From: JBBDIO01 sp040880365
Lineage (GTDB): Bacteria; Chloroflexota; Anaerolineae; Caldilineales; Caldilineaceae
Assembly (NCBI GenBank): GCA_040880365.1
Contig: JBBDIO010000223.1
Coordinates: 1-14,790, forward strand
Direction of reading: 5' to 3'
DNA length: 14,790 nucleotides
A program made the position numbers and the translations under genes. How positions within the stretch are numbered: position 1 is the first letter of the stretch; the number at the start of each line of letters is the position of its first letter. Below, piece after piece: positions 14,352 to 14,790 of the stretch. The notes beneath the pieces were generated by a model. The model was not told where the DNA came from. It made no database searches and saw nothing but the letters and a program-made list of their open reading frames with translations.

Positions 14352-14790
14352 CTAATCTCCATCCACCAGCGTTTGCGCCAACTCGCCAAAGTTGCGGGTC
14401 TCCACATCGGGCAGATAGGGCGTATCTTCGTAGGGCAGGCGATAGCGGTTCACATAGGCGGCGCGGAATCCACACGCCCGCGCGCCCACCACATCGAACG
14501 AGTTGGACGACACCATCAGACATTCGCCCACTTCCAGCCCCAGCAGGGTCGCGGCGCGCCGATAGACTGCGGGATGGGGTTTGAACGCGCCCACGGTCGA
14601 GACCGAAATCACATTGTCGAAGGCCCACTCTACCTGGTTGCGCACCAGATGATCCAGGAATTCCGGCTCGCCATTGGATAGCACGACCAGTTGAAATTTC
14701 TGTTGCAGGGTGGGCAGCGCGGGCAGCACATCGGTAAAGGGGCGCAGCTGTTGCCAGGCGGCCATGAGATCGGCGACTTCGGACGCGGTG
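14352..14790 (-). CDS. HAD hydrolase, type II haloacid-dehalogenase-like (partial)
   Basis: The C-terminal 146 codons of a HAD-superfamily hydrolase; the frame is open to the right edge, so the N-terminus with the nucleophile Asp motif lies outside the window. The internal ATG at 14765 is unlikely to be the true start because it would leave out the catalytic Asp. Visible motifs: VVLSNG (motif II, Ser), VSTVGAFKPHP (motif III, Lys), and CLMVSSNSFDVVGARACGF (motif IV region), which resembles the VSSN-x-D-x-x-GA signature of L-2-haloacid dehalogenases. It would hydrolyse a small 2-halo acid or a phosphate ester in the cytoplasm. It converges on the sugar-acid cluster. Two decayed relatives lie at 4576-4665 and 7492-7735. 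Confidence 0.9.
   Translation of the reverse strand, partial: TASEVADLMAAWQQLRPFTDVLPALPTLQQKFQLVVLSNGEPEFLDHLVRNQVEWAFDNVISVSTVGAFKPHPAVYRRAATLLGLEVGECLMVSSNSFDVVGARACGFRAAYVNRYRLPYEDTPYLPDVETRNFGELAQTLVDGD

Noticed and set aside
13375..14628. 417-codon minus frame opposite UxuA running into the HAD 3' region
   Set aside because: Opposite a gene with all UxuA motifs; its end is an out-of-frame reading of the HAD gene.

Overview
The window looks like a scaffold piece from a GC-rich, free-living bacterium. The content (XRE-like/NB-ARC/TPR giant regulator, stand-alone PPC-domain secreted protein, Tat-type lipoprotein sugar-binding protein, IclR-regulated sugar-acid genes, sulfatase) fits an environmental Chloroflexota of the Anaerolineae/Caldilineae type. 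That assignment is an inference from gene content and style; no marker gene is present. There is a run of 100 N (10615-10714), which is an assembly gap.

Left part (1-4570): an unrecognised small protein (+) ends tail-to-tail, with overlapping stop codons, against a large minus-strand STAND NTPase with an N-terminal HTH-like region, NB-ARC domain and kinesin-light-chain-type TPRs. Divergent from it, across a 537-bp intergenic region made largely of successive short degenerate tandem arrays, is a secreted protein of two PPC-like beta domains, followed by a strong hairpin terminator.

Middle (4570-7370): a two-gene metal-resistance operon. A CmtR-like ArsR-family sensor (CxxxC in the recognition helix) overlaps by 8 bp a heavy-metal P1B-type ATPase carrying one HMA domain and a CSC instead of CPC transmembrane motif. 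A 9-bp-arm perfect palindrome sits in the promoter. The operon lies between two decayed fragments of a HAD-family gene whose better copy is at the right end of the window.

Right part (7370-14330): a sugar-acid/sulfated-glycan catabolic cluster, all on +: ManD/RspA-type enolase-superfamily dehydratase, ABC sugar-binding lipoprotein, [16-bp tandem array with assembly gap], IclR regulator, cytoplasm-type sulfatase, UxuA-type mannonate dehydratase. The likely job is import and desulfation/dehydration of a uronate-derived or aldonate substrate under IclR control; the ABC permeases are not visible and might lie in the gap. The cluster is bounded on both sides by direct copies of the same module (an identical-stem hairpin plus a HAD-gene 3' portion). 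The right-hand copy is the 3' part of a type II haloacid-dehalogenase-like gene that runs off the window end.

The features most worth a second look are the three dispersed HAD-gene pieces with their conserved hairpin, the serial tandem arrays around the divergent promoter, the gap inside a 16-bp repeat, the CSC motif of the ATPase, and the pairing of two unrelated mannonate-dehydratase folds in one cluster.
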